The notes under the pieces were generated by a model, which was given only the letters and a program-made list of their open reading frames with translations, was not told the origin of the DNA and ran no database searches. From Pedobacter sp. MR2016-24 (lineage in GTDB: Bacteria; Bacteroidota; Bacteroidia; Sphingobacteriales; Sphingobacteriaceae), in NCBI RefSeq assembly GCF_026239655.1, contig NZ_JAPIVO010000007.1:62001-126000 (forward strand): a stretch of 64,000 nucleotides of DNA. Reading direction: 5' to 3'. The position numbers and the translations under genes were made by a program. How positions within the stretch are numbered: the first letter of the stretch is position 1; every line of letters starts with the position of its first letter. Positions 34,889-43,966 of this stretch are shown here, in pieces.

Positions 34889-35260
34889 TTATACGAATAC
34901 GAATTTCTTCTGCATCAAAAAGTTATAACTTGTTCCAACTGTCAGGGAAACCAATATTTTTGACAAAATGTAATTGACATGCAGATAATGAGTAACAAGA
35001 TATACTCCCCCTGTGGTCAATGCCAGATTCCCTGCCCAAACTAAAATATATTTGAAGATCTGTAAAGTAACATTTCTTTGTTTAGAATCGAACACCCAGT
35101 TACGGCCCATCATAAAATTGACGATTCCTCCGGCGGTTGTACCAGCCACACTTCCAAATACATACCACAGATGAAATACCTGAGTACAGACTAATGTGGT
35201 AAGAAAGTCAATAATTGAGGCCGACAAAGACGCGACCTGTGCTTTTACAAAAGTCGCCAT
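34889..35260 (-). CDS. GtrA family membrane protein
   Basis: A 123-aa protein with four membrane segments and the GtrA-like pattern AQVASLSASIIDFLTTLV at the start and an FLMQKKFVF ending. GtrA proteins are thought to help translocate polyprenyl-linked sugars, but many are of unknown role. It lies 1 bp after the PgpA gene, so it is co-transcribed. Possibly a lipid or glycolipid flippase for the pathway. Confidence 0.85.
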   Translation of the reverse strand: MATFVKAQVASLSASIIDFLTTLVCTQVFHLWYVFGSVAGTTAGGIVNFMMGRNWVFDSKQRNVTLQIFKYILVWAGNLALTTGGVYLVTHYLHVNYILSKILVSLTVGTSYNFLMQKKFVFV

Positions 35261-35261
35261 T

Positions 35262-35714
35262 TTATATAATAATAAATCTTACAATTAACTGTAGCAGGAT
35301 GTTTGCATAAACACCTGCAAGAACATCATCAAACATCACTCCCCATCCACCTGGTAAATCTTCCAGCTTTCTGATGAACAATGGCTTTACAATGTCAAAA
35401 AAACGGAACAGGATTAACCCGAGCAGAATGTTCAGGGGCGTTACCGGTATCCATAATAAGGTGATGCACATACCTGCCACCTCATCAATCACTACCCGAT
35501 TATGATCTTTTCCCCAGATTGATTCAACTACATTTCCCGACCAGATCCCTAAAGCCGTAATCAGAATAGTAGCAGCAACAGCTGGCATAAAATTAAATCC
35601 ATCAGCATGCGCATAGTACCATACCACGCAGGTAGCCACTGCAGCAGCAGTTCCGGCACCCTTTCCGATATAGCCTATTCCGAAGCTAGTTGATGTAATC
35701 TTATGAAATAACAT
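35262..35714 (-). CDS. PgpA-type phosphatidylglycerophosphatase
   Basis: A 150-aa PgpA family membrane phosphatase with VVIDEVAGMCITLLWIP and MFDDVLAGVYANIL, the family's acidic motifs, and several membrane segments. In standard metabolism PgpA dephosphorylates phosphatidylglycerophosphate. In this run with a CDP-alcohol phosphatidyltransferase it more likely dephosphorylates the phosphatidyl-(inositol) phosphate made by it; that is inference from context. Confidence 0.85.
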   Translation of the reverse strand: MLFHKITSTSFGIGYIGKGAGTAAAVATCVVWYYAHADGFNFMPAVAATILITALGIWSGNVVESIWGKDHNRVVIDEVAGMCITLLWIPVTPLNILLGLILFRFFDIVKPLFIRKLEDLPGGWGVMFDDVLAGVYANILLQLIVRFIII

Positions 35715-35741
35715 GATCTTTTATATTTTATTATCCTGTTG

Positions 35742-36731
35742 TTATAACCACTTATTCTCTTTATACCAGTTTATAGTTTCATTCAATCCTTTTTCAAGAT
35801 TGTAGACCGGTACATATTTTAAATCTTCACTTACATTAGTGATATCACATGCCCAGTTTACAGCGGTGAGCTCATTCATTTTCTCCATATTCAATGCCGG
35901 AGTATTTTTTGAATTCTTGTATAACACTTCCATTAAGCCGGCCAGTCCTGAGACTATAAAAACCGGCAGGTGAAATTTCAATGTCCTTTTATTAAGTACC
36001 TTTTTTACCCCGTTTGCAAGTGCATAACGGTTGTAAATATGACCATCAGACACATTATAACTCTTATTTGTTACAGCTGAAGAGAGTGAACTGACAATAA
36101 TCTGCGCAAGATCTTTCACGTAAACAAAACTGATCTGCTGACTAAATTTACCGATATGGGGTTCTAATCCCTTATTGATTGTTTGCAGTAAAATAAAAAT
36201 ATCTTTCTCTCTTGGCCCATATACTGCGGTTGGCCGGATAATTAATAAAGGCAGGCTGGTGATATCTGCCAGGTATTCTTCTGCCAGTAACTTACTTGCG
36301 CCGTAATTTGTTACCGGATGAGCAGGACTGTCATCCCCTATCACAGAAGATAAATCTGTGAGCGGACCTACTGCAGCCAGACTACTGACAAATACAAATT
36401 TCTCCAGATTGACAATGGCCGATTTTGCAGCCAGCGCAAGATTTCTGGTATAGGTCGCATTTACAAGATTGTATTCGTCTTTGGTTTTTGCTTTAGTAAT
36501 ACCAGAGGCATGAATGATATAATGGTATTGTTTATCCCTCAGCTCCTTTTCTAAAAGTGTGATATCACTAAAGTCCAGGTGAACATACTTGATATCAAAC
36601 TCTTTAAGATGCTGAATCTTACTACCAGGCCTTACTGCAGCGAAAACTTCCAGATTGGAAGCTACCGCTGCAGTAATCAAATGATATCCAACGAAACCAC
36701 TCGCCCCGGTAATCAATACTCTCTTTTTCAT
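35742..36731 (-). CDS. NAD-dependent epimerase/dehydratase (candidate 3-ketosphinganine reductase)
   Basis: A 329-aa extended short-chain dehydrogenase. The nucleotide motif GASGFVGYHLI (about residues 8-18) and the active-site YGASK (Tyr-x3-Lys) are present. Its start lies 18 bp after the serine palmitoyltransferase stop. Bacterial 3-ketosphinganine reductases (CerR in Caulobacter and counterparts in Bacteroides) belong to this extended-SDR type, so I propose that it reduces the product of the neighbouring enzyme. A sugar-nucleotide role cannot be excluded from sequence alone. Confidence 0.8.
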   Translation of the reverse strand: MKKRVLITGASGFVGYHLITAAVASNLEVFAAVRPGSKIQHLKEFDIKYVHLDFSDITLLEKELRDKQYHYIIHASGITKAKTKDEYNLVNATYTRNLALAAKSAIVNLEKFVFVSSLAAVGPLTDLSSVIGDDSPAHPVTNYGASKLLAEEYLADITSLPLLIIRPTAVYGPREKDIFILLQTINKGLEPHIGKFSQQISFVYVKDLAQIIVSSLSSAVTNKSYNVSDGHIYNRYALANGVKKVLNKRTLKFHLPVFIVSGLAGLMEVLYKNSKNTPALNMEKMNELTAVNWACDITNVSEDLKYVPVYNLEKGLNETINWYKENKWL

Positions 36732-36749
36732 ACCAGATTTAGTATAACA

Positions 36750-37955
36750 TTATATACTAACCTTAACCGGACTGAGCTGTACTTCTTTCGAAGCAGCAGA
36801 TAATTTTTCAACCGCTTCTTCGATTTGCGCAAAAGTATGCGTTGCCATCAGTGAAAATCTGATCAGTGATGAATCTGAAGGTACAGCAGGTGAAACAACC
36901 GGATTTACAAAAATTCCGTTGTTATGTAAAATATTAGTAATCAGGAATGTTTTTTCATTATCTCTGATATATACAGGAATGATAGGACTGTCTGTGTGAC
37001 CGATATCAAATCCTGCTTCTAGAAGTAGCTTTTTTGCATAGTTTGTGTTATCCCAAAGTTTATCAATGCGCTCTGGTTCCGTTTCAATAATATCAAGTGC
37101 TGCGATTACACTAGCTACGGAAGCCGGTGGCATACTTGCGCTGAACATCAGCGATCTTGCCCTGTGTTTAATAAATTCAATCGTCTCCTCATTCGCTGCA
37201 ATAAAACCGCCCAGTGAGGCAAGTGATTTACTGAAAGTACCCATGATGAGATCAACCTTATCCGTCAGGTTAAAGTGAGAAGATACGCCTGCACCATTAA
37301 AGCCGATCACACCCAAACTGTGGGCATCATCCATCATGATATTTGCACCGAACTCTTCTGCAATCTTAACGATTTCAGGAAGCTTAACAATGTCGCCTTC
37401 CATACTAAAAATTCCATCTGCCACAATCAGCTTCGCAGCATCTTCAGGTAACCTGCTTAATTTCTTACGCAGATCCTCCATATCATTGTGTGCATATTTA
37501 ATAGAGCGTGAGAATGACAAACGGCTACCATCAATGATAGAAGCGTGGTCATACTCATCCAGTATCAGGTAGTCATTGCGTTCCAGCAAGCAGGAAATCA
37601 CACCCAGATTAACCTGAAAACCTGTACTAAAAAGTACGGCAGATTCTTTACCTACAAAGGCAGCAAGCCTTCTTTCCAATTCGAGATGAATATCAAGTGT
37701 CCCGTTCAAAAACCTTGATCCGGCACAACCAGTTCCATATTTATCAACAGCGATCTTGGCAGCCTCTTTTATTTTCGGATGATTTGTTAATCCCAGATAC
37801 GAATTTGATCCGAACATCAACACTTTTTTACCCCCTATCATCACTTCTGTGTCCTGTGCGGACTCAATAGATCTGAAATATGGATATAATCCTTTTTCCT
37901 TAATTGCATTAGCATCTTTAAATGCTGCAATCCTATCACCCAATTTTTTACGCAT
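36750..37955 (-). CDS. spt: Serine palmitoyltransferase
   Basis: A 401-aa PLP enzyme of the alpha-oxoamine synthase family that condenses L-serine with palmitoyl-CoA to 3-ketosphinganine. It resembles the soluble Sphingobacterium enzyme through its length: KGLYPYFRSIESAQDTEV, FGSNSYLGLTNHPKI, DEYDHASIIDG (His137 stacks on PLP), DDAHSLGVIG (Asp210, His212), GTFSKSLASLGGF with the PLP Lys243, and FVNPVVSPAVP. It lacks the features of KBL or AONS paralogues as I know them. It is the first gene of the sphingolipid run, with about 270 AT-rich bases upstream. Confidence 0.93.
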   Translation of the reverse strand: MRKKLGDRIAAFKDANAIKEKGLYPYFRSIESAQDTEVMIGGKKVLMFGSNSYLGLTNHPKIKEAAKIAVDKYGTGCAGSRFLNGTLDIHLELERRLAAFVGKESAVLFSTGFQVNLGVISCLLERNDYLILDEYDHASIIDGSRLSFSRSIKYAHNDMEDLRKKLSRLPEDAAKLIVADGIFSMEGDIVKLPEIVKIAEEFGANIMMDDAHSLGVIGFNGAGVSSHFNLTDKVDLIMGTFSKSLASLGGFIAANEETIEFIKHRARSLMFSASMPPASVASVIAALDIIETEPERIDKLWDNTNYAKKLLLEAGFDIGHTDSPIIPVYIRDNEKTFLITNILHNNGIFVNPVVSPAVPSDSSLIRFSLMATHTFAQIEEAVEKLSAASKEVQLSPVKVSI

Positions 37956-38224
37956 GCCTGAATTGTATAATGTTTACTTCAGATAGATTCATAAATTTTA
38001 TTTTCTTCATATACGTATTATTATTAGAATACAGCTATGAAATATGATCTAATATATTAAAAATATGTTAATTTTAAGATAAGACAAAAGTAATTTATTC
38101 CTAGACCATAATCGTATTTCAGTCTATAATATTATTGTCAAATATTAATGTTACAATCGAATTTATATTAATTACTCAAAGTACCGGGACGAATTTACTA
38201 TAAATATCCGATCAGTTCCGTTTT

Positions 38225-38836
38225 TTAGTCCAATCTTTTTCCTCCAATGCTATTGCCAATCCCCTCGATAAGGATATCTATCATCTCATCAAAATATTCA
38301 TTTGTCTGTAACTCCGCCAGATCCTTAGTCAGGGGAAAATGCAAACCGCGAAAAAAGGTTACAATGATAAACGACATTTTATTCATACGTTCTACAGTCA
38401 TTTCTTTAAACTCACCAGACTGGCTGCCGCCCAGAAGAATCTCTCTGATCATATCTATCTGAATCTGTTCGTATTGAGTTTTGATACAGATCAGCATTCT
38501 CATGCTTTCCACCATATCATCGAATAATACCTCCCGAAAGCTGTTAAAACCAATAATAGACGTAATCTGGCTTTTTAGAAAAGCCTTAAGTTTATCTTTT
38601 GCAGTTAATGAAGTGTTTACGGCCTCTCGGATCCGTTTCACTACATTCTTCATTTCATCTTCAACAACAGCTTCGAAGATTTCGTTTTTACTGGGAAAAT
38701 AATAATATAATGTACTCTTACCTTTACCAGCGGCTGTAGCAATTTCTTCCATGGTTGTTTTTTTCAATCCATGTTTTCCAAAAAGCTTTTTCGCCCCTGA
38801 CAATATCTCCCCAATTACAATTTCATCTTTTTCCAT
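38225..38836 (-). CDS. TetR/AcrR family transcriptional regulator
   Basis: A 203-aa regulator with an N-terminal helix-turn-helix (about residues 20-55, KTTMEEIATAAGKGKSTLYYYF) and a helical ligand/dimer domain. The SLTAKDKLKAFLKSQ segment is common in Bacteroidota TetR proteins. It is on the same strand just upstream of serine palmitoyltransferase with a 269-bp gap, so it could control the sphingolipid genes, perhaps sensing acyl chains; this is only positional evidence. Confidence 0.88.
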   Translation of the reverse strand: MEKDEIVIGEILSGAKKLFGKHGLKKTTMEEIATAAGKGKSTLYYYFPSKNEIFEAVVEDEMKNVVKRIREAVNTSLTAKDKLKAFLKSQITSIIGFNSFREVLFDDMVESMRMLICIKTQYEQIQIDMIREILLGGSQSGEFKEMTVERMNKMSFIIVTFFRGLHFPLTKDLAELQTNEYFDEMIDILIEGIGNSIGGKRLD

Positions 38837-39013
38837 TCAACATACAAATAAGCAGACCAGAATCCAAATCCGGTCCAAAAGTATTACAAATAAGTTGAAT
38901 ACTATCATTCTGCAGATTTTTCGACAATCAGATGATATTCATGTTAAATTAACGTGAAGCAGATTCGATTAAGCAATTACAGTTAAATAAAGGTAAGAGT
39001 ACATGCCTGATAT

Positions 39014-39355
39014 TTATTTGGCTGCTTTCAGTCTCTGGTCTTCTCTGTCATACAAATCGATAAGTTTCGATTGCAAACGAATAACTGAAAGCTCCAGTGT
39101 TTCTACTTTTGCTCTTAAACCTTCAAGCTCTTCAGCCTGTTCGGTCTTTTCATCTTCTCCAACATTCAGCAGTTGTCTGATATTAAGTCCATGCACTTCA
39201 GCAATCTGATTCAGTCTGCTGAAATTAGGGTCTGTAATTCCAGTTTCCAATTTTGAATAAGCCGGAATAGATACCTCTAAAAGATCAGCCATAGTTTTCT
39301 GATTAACCCCTTTTTTCTGACGAAGGATTTTGAATTTCTGTCCTAATGTTTTCAT
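39014..39355 (-). CDS. Xre family helix-turn-helix regulator with C-terminal coiled coil
   Basis: A 113-aa protein: HTH_3 domain at residues 5-62 (LGQKFKILRQKKGVNQKTMADLLEV, then IPAYSKLETG) and an acidic, leucine-spaced coiled coil at about 72-105 (EELEGLRAKVETLELSVIRL). This is a typical small Bacteroidota DNA-binding dimer of unknown target. It is monocistronic, flanked by AT-rich gaps. Confidence 0.85.
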   Translation of the reverse strand: MKTLGQKFKILRQKKGVNQKTMADLLEVSIPAYSKLETGITDPNFSRLNQIAEVHGLNIRQLLNVGEDEKTEQAEELEGLRAKVETLELSVIRLQSKLIDLYDREDQRLKAAK

Positions 39356-39736
39356 TTTATAATATTTTATTGGTGTGGATTTGTTTGAAATAAAATTAAG
39401 AATTATTTAACAATACTTTTATATTATTATTTCATAAAATGTTAAATAATGTTATTTCTTTATCAATACTGATTGGATCTTATTAATTAATTACCTTAAA
39501 AGGCTTTTTAAGTGCCTTAAAAGCATATTAAAGCCATTAATTGCATCATCCCTTAAAGAATTAAAAAAAATGAATTATTAAGGAAACTACCAAATTTTGA
39601 CAAAACATAACTTATTTTTGGCTGGAAATAGTCGAAAACAGCGTGTAAAAAGGGCTGGAGAAGCCCTGAAATTCCTGATTGACGTCAGATTTTTGTGATA
39701 GGAATCTAAAAATTTAAATATTCTAATGAATATTTA
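39356..39736. other. AT-rich intergenic region
   Basis: About 380 bases with no convincing gene. It contains short stem-loops: TTAAAAGGC-like pairs near 39496-39530 and a GGGCT/AGCCC hairpin at 39652-39666, the latter two being possible weak terminators for the minus-strand gene ending at 39737. A TATTTTTG motif (39613-39620) exists on the plus strand, but no plus-strand gene follows. Confidence 0.4.
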
Positions 39737-41056
39737 TTAAAAGGCCAGTCTGAATTTAACACCGCTGTTCATCAGGTTAAGGTCTTCGGCTGATAATTTT
39801 CCCACAGGGATTTTGATGAACGGCTCTACCATAATATGGTACTGTTTAAAGATACGCTGATCTCTTCCTATCGATAAATTGAAAAATCCCAGATAACTGT
39901 TACCTTTCATGGGCGCCTCAACTGCGGGCTCGGCAATAGCCTCGCTTTTCACTGCCTGATAATTCTCTGAAAATCCTGTAGACGGATCAGTATCCATCCT
40001 GTAAAAAGAAGAAGTCGTTTCATAAGTATTGCTCCGCTTATCCCTAAGGATATTAAAATAAGAAATACCAACACTTGTATAAAAACTCTTGCTTACATTA
40101 TATACTATGCCAATAGGAATATCTATTGCACTGATATTGGCATCTACTGAGACCAGCGTCCTGGAAGACTGACTTGCAAATGAAACCTGATTGCCTGGAG
40201 CAGCCTGACTATTTGGAGTCTGTTGCGGCAACACTGCGCCGCTTTCTAATTTCACCATTGAAATACCAGAACTGATTGAAAAGTTCTCAGACAAACGGTA
40301 TGCCGTAGTAATTCCTGCACCTATGTTAACATTTGATTTCATCACAGTAGGCATTACTTCCAGACCGAAATTCCATTTGTCCGTTTTTACTTTTTTCTTT
40401 ATATCTGCCGTTCTGCCAGATTTAGCTTCTGCTAATAAAAAGTCCATTGTACTTTGTTCCTGCTTTCCAGGTACTGTATTTACCTCAGTGCCGGGAACAT
40501 TGGCCGATGCTCTTGTTATTTCCCCCTTTTGTATGGTAGCTGTTGAATTGCCTGACGTTGCTGTAATCACATCAGTAGCTTGAGGTCCGGATGTTAAAGC
40601 TATACCCGGCTGGTCCGCCCCGGACTCATCTTTTTGCCCCGTTCTATTTTGTACAATTCGTTCAGAAATACCTGCATTTTTAGACACACCAATAGCGCCG
40701 GAAGTACCTTTCGCTACTTCAGCGGACTTCTCCTTAGCCAGGTCTCCGGATGCTTTCAAAGGATTTGGGACTATCCTGTCTTCAGCCTTGTTTTCGGCTT
40801 TATTTACTGCACTTCTTTTCACGCTGACAGTTTCCCGGAATGTTTTATCCTTAAAAAACTCACCAACTGCAAAAGGTAATGCCGCAGCAATCATGAACAG
40901 CACCGCAGCAATTTTTAACCATTGAGGAAAGAGCACGCGCTTTTTGCTTTTCGTTTTTGAAAATGCTTCCCATTCCCCCGGAACGTAGGCCTCCTCATAA
41001 TCTTCGAAAAGATCTTTAATTTCTTTGATTAATTCTTTTTTAGCTGGTTCCATCAA
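39737..41056 (-). CDS. Membrane-anchored protein with outer-membrane barrel-like C-terminus, linked to sigma factor
   Basis: A 439-aa protein in three parts. Residues 1-45 are charged and look cytoplasmic (KELIKEIKDLFEDYEEAYVP, WEAFSKTKSKKR). Residues 47-66 form one membrane helix (LKIAAVLFMIAAALPFAVG). A low-complexity Ser/Thr/Gly/Lys linker (about 75-215) is followed by a beta-rich region (220-439) with TTAYRLSENFSISSGISMV and IDIPIGIVYNVSKSFYTSVG, typical of Bacteroidota outer-membrane barrel domains. It overlaps the sigma-factor gene by 4 bp, which suggests an anti-sigma or sensory role for the N-terminus. No known family name is certain. Confidence 0.65.
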   Translation of the reverse strand: MMEPAKKELIKEIKDLFEDYEEAYVPGEWEAFSKTKSKKRVLFPQWLKIAAVLFMIAAALPFAVGEFFKDKTFRETVSVKRSAVNKAENKAEDRIVPNPLKASGDLAKEKSAEVAKGTSGAIGVSKNAGISERIVQNRTGQKDESGADQPGIALTSGPQATDVITATSGNSTATIQKGEITRASANVPGTEVNTVPGKQEQSTMDFLLAEAKSGRTADIKKKVKTDKWNFGLEVMPTVMKSNVNIGAGITTAYRLSENFSISSGISMVKLESGAVLPQQTPNSQAAPGNQVSFASQSSRTLVSVDANISAIDIPIGIVYNVSKSFYTSVGISYFNILRDKRSNTYETTSSFYRMDTDPSTGFSENYQAVKSEAIAEPAVEAPMKGNSYLGFFNLSIGRDQRIFKQYHIMVEPFIKIPVGKLSAEDLNLMNSGVKFRLAF

Positions 41057-41619
41057 TTAATTTCAATACTGTTTTTATAGAGTTCCCTAAGCTTATGTTT
41101 TGCCCTGGTGAGGTATGTTCTGCTGGAGCTTACCGGAATATTCATGAGTGAAGCAATTTCATCGTGGCTGTATCCTTCAATTTCATATAAATTGAAAACA
41201 GTTCTGTGCAGATCCGGCAGTTCATATAAAAGTTTCATAATATCCTCGGCATATAATTTGTCTTCTACCTCCACATAACTGACAGGACCATCTTCATATT
41301 CCTCCACCAATACCAGTGTAGATTTTTGCGCCCTTATCCTGTCCAGCGAAGTACGCACAGTGATGGTAGCGAGCCAGGATTTAAACGTTTTCTCAAAAGC
41401 GACCAGATCATTATCGTGACGGAAATCATACATTGTTTTAAATGCCTTCATAAAACTATCGTTGACCACCTCTCTCGAAATATTCCTGTCTTTGATATAT
41501 CGTGTAGCCACCCCCATCAGGTAACCCCAATAGTGTATATATATACGTTCTTGTATACGTTCATCACGCGCATCTAAGCCCGCAATGATCTCCTGGAATA
41601 GTATACTTTTATTACCCAC
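41053..41619 (-). CDS. ECF-type RNA polymerase sigma factor
   Basis: A 188-aa sigma-70 family protein. Region 2 (about residues 12-90) has YIHYWGYLMGVATRYIKD and EVVNDSFMKAFKTMYDF; region 4 (about 120-180) has LYELPDLHRTVFNLYEIEGY and SHDEIASLMNIPVSSSRTYL. It directs transcription of an unknown regulon. Its stop overlaps the start of the membrane protein by 4 bp, the usual layout for a sigma/anti-sigma pair. Confidence 0.92.
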   Translation of the reverse strand: MGNKSILFQEIIAGLDARDERIQERIYIHYWGYLMGVATRYIKDRNISREVVNDSFMKAFKTMYDFRHDNDLVAFEKTFKSWLATITVRTSLDRIRAQKSTLVLVEEYEDGPVSYVEVEDKLYAEDIMKLLYELPDLHRTVFNLYEIEGYSHDEIASLMNIPVSSSRTYLTRAKHKLRELYKNSIEIN

Positions 41620-41884
41620 GCTTCTCTGAGCCTAACTGATCAATCAATGTATGTCTTTATGTTGTTCGTAAAACGCAGACGTGTTTTCTTCCGTTCAGGA
41701 ATATCCCGATAAAGACGTAAACGCATCTCATTTACAAAACGCTACAGCCTTGTCAAATTAATTCTATAAAAATCATTCGAAAGAATCATTTACGAAATTA
41801 ATAAAAACGAGTGTAGCGTTCTGCATTTCTGTTGCGTTTTACAGTTATTAAAACAATTTATAATTATTATTTAAAACTAAAAGA

Positions 41885-42604
41885 ATGAAAACTAATCCTA
41901 CTATTTTTTCAAAACTGGCGAGAAGAACAACATTGGCAGCTGCAGTGTTTGGTATAGCTGTTGCATTTACTGCCTGTAAAAATGAAGTGATAGAGCCAGA
42001 GGCGATTGGCATGCTTGCGGTGACAAATGCATCCCCATCGTCTGTCGACTTTCTTATTGATAGTAAACAAGTAAACAATGGTGCATTGACTTTCGGTTCA
42101 AAAACTATTTATTTCCGTACTTATCCTGGTTCAAGAACCGGTGAAGTTAGATTTACAGGAACAACTGCAGACGCCTACAGCAAGAAATTCGAGATCACCG
42201 AAGGCTATTACCACTCCTTGTATATAATTAGTCAGAAAAACGCAACAACACAGAAAGATACACTTTCTTATGTATTCCTGAGGGATGAGTTCACACAGAC
42301 AGAAACAGGAAAGGCAAAAGTAAGATTTATGAATTTATCCTCAGACTCTCCGGCTTTAGACCTTGTGTTTGAAACAGATACAACAACCTTCAACAATATT
42401 GCTTTTAAAGGACGTACAGCCTTCAAAAGTGTGCCGGCTAAAAAGTATACCCTCACACTTAAAAACAGAATAACTGGCACGCCTGTTGCTACTCTAGCGG
42501 ATGTGCAGATTGATCAGAACAGATTCTATACAGTTTGGGCAAAGGGTTTATCTACCACAACAGTTGACGCGCAAAAGTTAGCTATTAAAGTAGACATGCA
42601 TTAA
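41885..42604 (+). CDS. DUF4397 domain-containing lipoprotein
   Basis: A 239-aa protein with a lipoprotein signal (FTACKNE, lipid-anchored Cys about residue 30) and DUF4397 features: LAVTNASPSSVDFLIDSKQV, then KVRFMNLSSDSPALDLVF. The domain is a beta-sandwich found in surface lipoproteins; its function is unknown. It is divergent from the sigma-factor operon across a 265-bp gap, so it may be a target of that sigma factor. A terminator follows. Confidence 0.88.
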   Translation: MKTNPTIFSKLARRTTLAAAVFGIAVAFTACKNEVIEPEAIGMLAVTNASPSSVDFLIDSKQVNNGALTFGSKTIYFRTYPGSRTGEVRFTGTTADAYSKKFEITEGYYHSLYIISQKNATTQKDTLSYVFLRDEFTQTETGKAKVRFMNLSSDSPALDLVFETDTTTFNNIAFKGRTAFKSVPAKKYTLTLKNRITGTPVATLADVQIDQNRFYTVWAKGLSTTTVDAQKLAIKVDMH

Positions 42605-42635
42605 TCAGGATTTATTAACTACCTAAATATTTCAG

Positions 42636-42672
42636 AGCCGCCCGGACCTAAAAATCCAGGTGGCTTTTTTTT
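42636..42672 (+). terminator. Terminator of the DUF4397 lipoprotein gene
   Basis: Eleven-base stem (42636-42646 with 42655-42665, two imperfect pairs) followed by eight T. It overlaps by 2 bp the end of the small minus-strand gene. Confidence 0.75.
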
Positions 42673-42880
42673 ATCTGTTGCCTTGTCTCAGAATAAAGGC
42701 ACCCAGCATCAATGCAACAGCGATACCTGAGATTCCAGGAAATAAGATAAACAGGTACAAAAGGCCACTTACACCAGCTACAGCCAGAATAAAAAGAAAT
42801 CCCTTTAAAGGCGTTTCCATTTTAAAAGCAGCAATTAATGTAAACAAGTAAAATACGCCAGCGAGTGTTGTTAAAAACAT
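42671..42880 (-). CDS. Small hypothetical membrane protein (69 aa)
   Basis: The product is almost entirely hydrophobic, with two or three membrane segments (residues 3-20, 26-45, 47-64) and a short charged tail (RQGNR). I do not recognise a family. The opposite-strand frame over the same bases looks like a shadow. It lies upstream of, and on the strand opposite to, the lipoprotein gene and has about 70 bp to the TlpA-like gene upstream. Confidence 0.55.
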   Translation of the reverse strand: MFLTTLAGVFYLFTLIAAFKMETPLKGFLFILAVAGVSGLLYLFILFPGISGIAVALMLGAFILRQGNR

Positions 42881-42952
42881 ATTGCAAAGATGCTATCCCA
42901 ATGTTAAATTAACGTTAAGAAAGCATCTTAATTTCATTATCATGACAAATTG

Positions 42953-43966
42953 CTATTTTTTGCCTGATTTAGCGGCTGTACTGCTGTTAAGGAGCTCTTC
43001 AAGCTGCTGATTAAGCTCATCACCTTGCAAATTCTGTGCTACGATAGTGCCATCCGGACTAATCAAAAAGTTTGACGGAATCCATCTTACACCATAAAGC
43101 TTCGCCGCAGAACTATTCCAGTAAGCCAGATCTGATACATGTTTCCAGGTCAGGTTATCATTCTTAATTCCTTTTAACCAGGTCGCCTTATCTTTATCCA
43201 GCGATACACCAAGCACATCAAAGCCTTTATCATGATACTTCTGATAAGTTTTTACCAGTTCAGGATTTTCCCTTCGGCAATCCGGGCACCATGCAGCCCA
43301 AAAGCTAACCAGAAGATACTTCCCATAATTATCGGAAAGCTTCACCCTTTTGCCATCAGGATCGGTAGATTCAAAATCTAATGCCTTATGTCCGGGTTCT
43401 ACTTTACTTTTGGTTTCTGCGAGTTCTTTCAAAGCAGTAACATAACTTGAATTTTGCAGAGATGGTGCCAATAGTTTAACGTCTGCCAGGAGTTCCTGCG
43501 AATTCAGCAGATAAGAATAGTCTCTGTAAAGAATATAGGCAGATGCGATAGAGGAAGGATTAGCAGTAATAAAATCCTTAATATTCACGTCTTTTTGTTT
43601 TTTATAACTATAAAAGAGGTCATTAGATGCAGACCCTGTTACCTGAGTAGATTTATTAAATGAAGAAGTGTCAGAAGTTACTGTAATCTTCCTGTCTTCC
43701 AGAAATATGTAAACAGGACTGGTATTTTGATCAATAGTTAAACCATACAGTTCCGGGAGCTTCAACCTGGTTTTAAACTGATAATTCCCTCCTGTTATTT
43801 CAGCAGAATCTATAGTGATGAAGGCCTTGTTATCAAAACGCTGAAGGTAAACTTTACCAGCAGACAAACCATTTATATGGCCATTCAATTCAAAGTTTTT
43901 ATTTCCCTGTGCAAAGGTAGCCGCCGTGCACGCAAGCAATGACAGTATACTTAAGTATGTTTTCAT
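42953..43966 (-). CDS. TlpA-like thiol-disulfide oxidoreductase with DUF4369 domain
   Basis: A 337-aa secreted protein: signal peptide (residues 1-20), an N-terminal DUF4369-like beta domain (about 22-130, ELNGHINGLSAGKVYLQRFD), a helical linker and a C-terminal thioredoxin/AhpC-TSA domain with active site WCPDC (WAAWCPDCRRE) and the cis-proline region RWIPSNFLI. It probably reduces or isomerises disulphides in the periplasm. Single gene. Such proteins are numerous in Bacteroidota. Confidence 0.92.
   Translation of the reverse strand: MKTYLSILSLLACTAATFAQGNKNFELNGHINGLSAGKVYLQRFDNKAFITIDSAEITGGNYQFKTRLKLPELYGLTIDQNTSPVYIFLEDRKITVTSDTSSFNKSTQVTGSASNDLFYSYKKQKDVNIKDFITANPSSIASAYILYRDYSYLLNSQELLADVKLLAPSLQNSSYVTALKELAETKSKVEPGHKALDFESTDPDGKRVKLSDNYGKYLLVSFWAAWCPDCRRENPELVKTYQKYHDKGFDVLGVSLDKDKATWLKGIKNDNLTWKHVSDLAYWNSSAAKLYGVRWIPSNFLISPDGTIVAQNLQGDELNQQLEELLNSSTAAKSGKK

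Noticed and set aside
42660..42851. 63-aa plus-strand ORF opposite the small membrane protein
   Set aside because: It lies after the lipoprotein terminator and looks like a shadow of the hydrophobic minus-strand frame.
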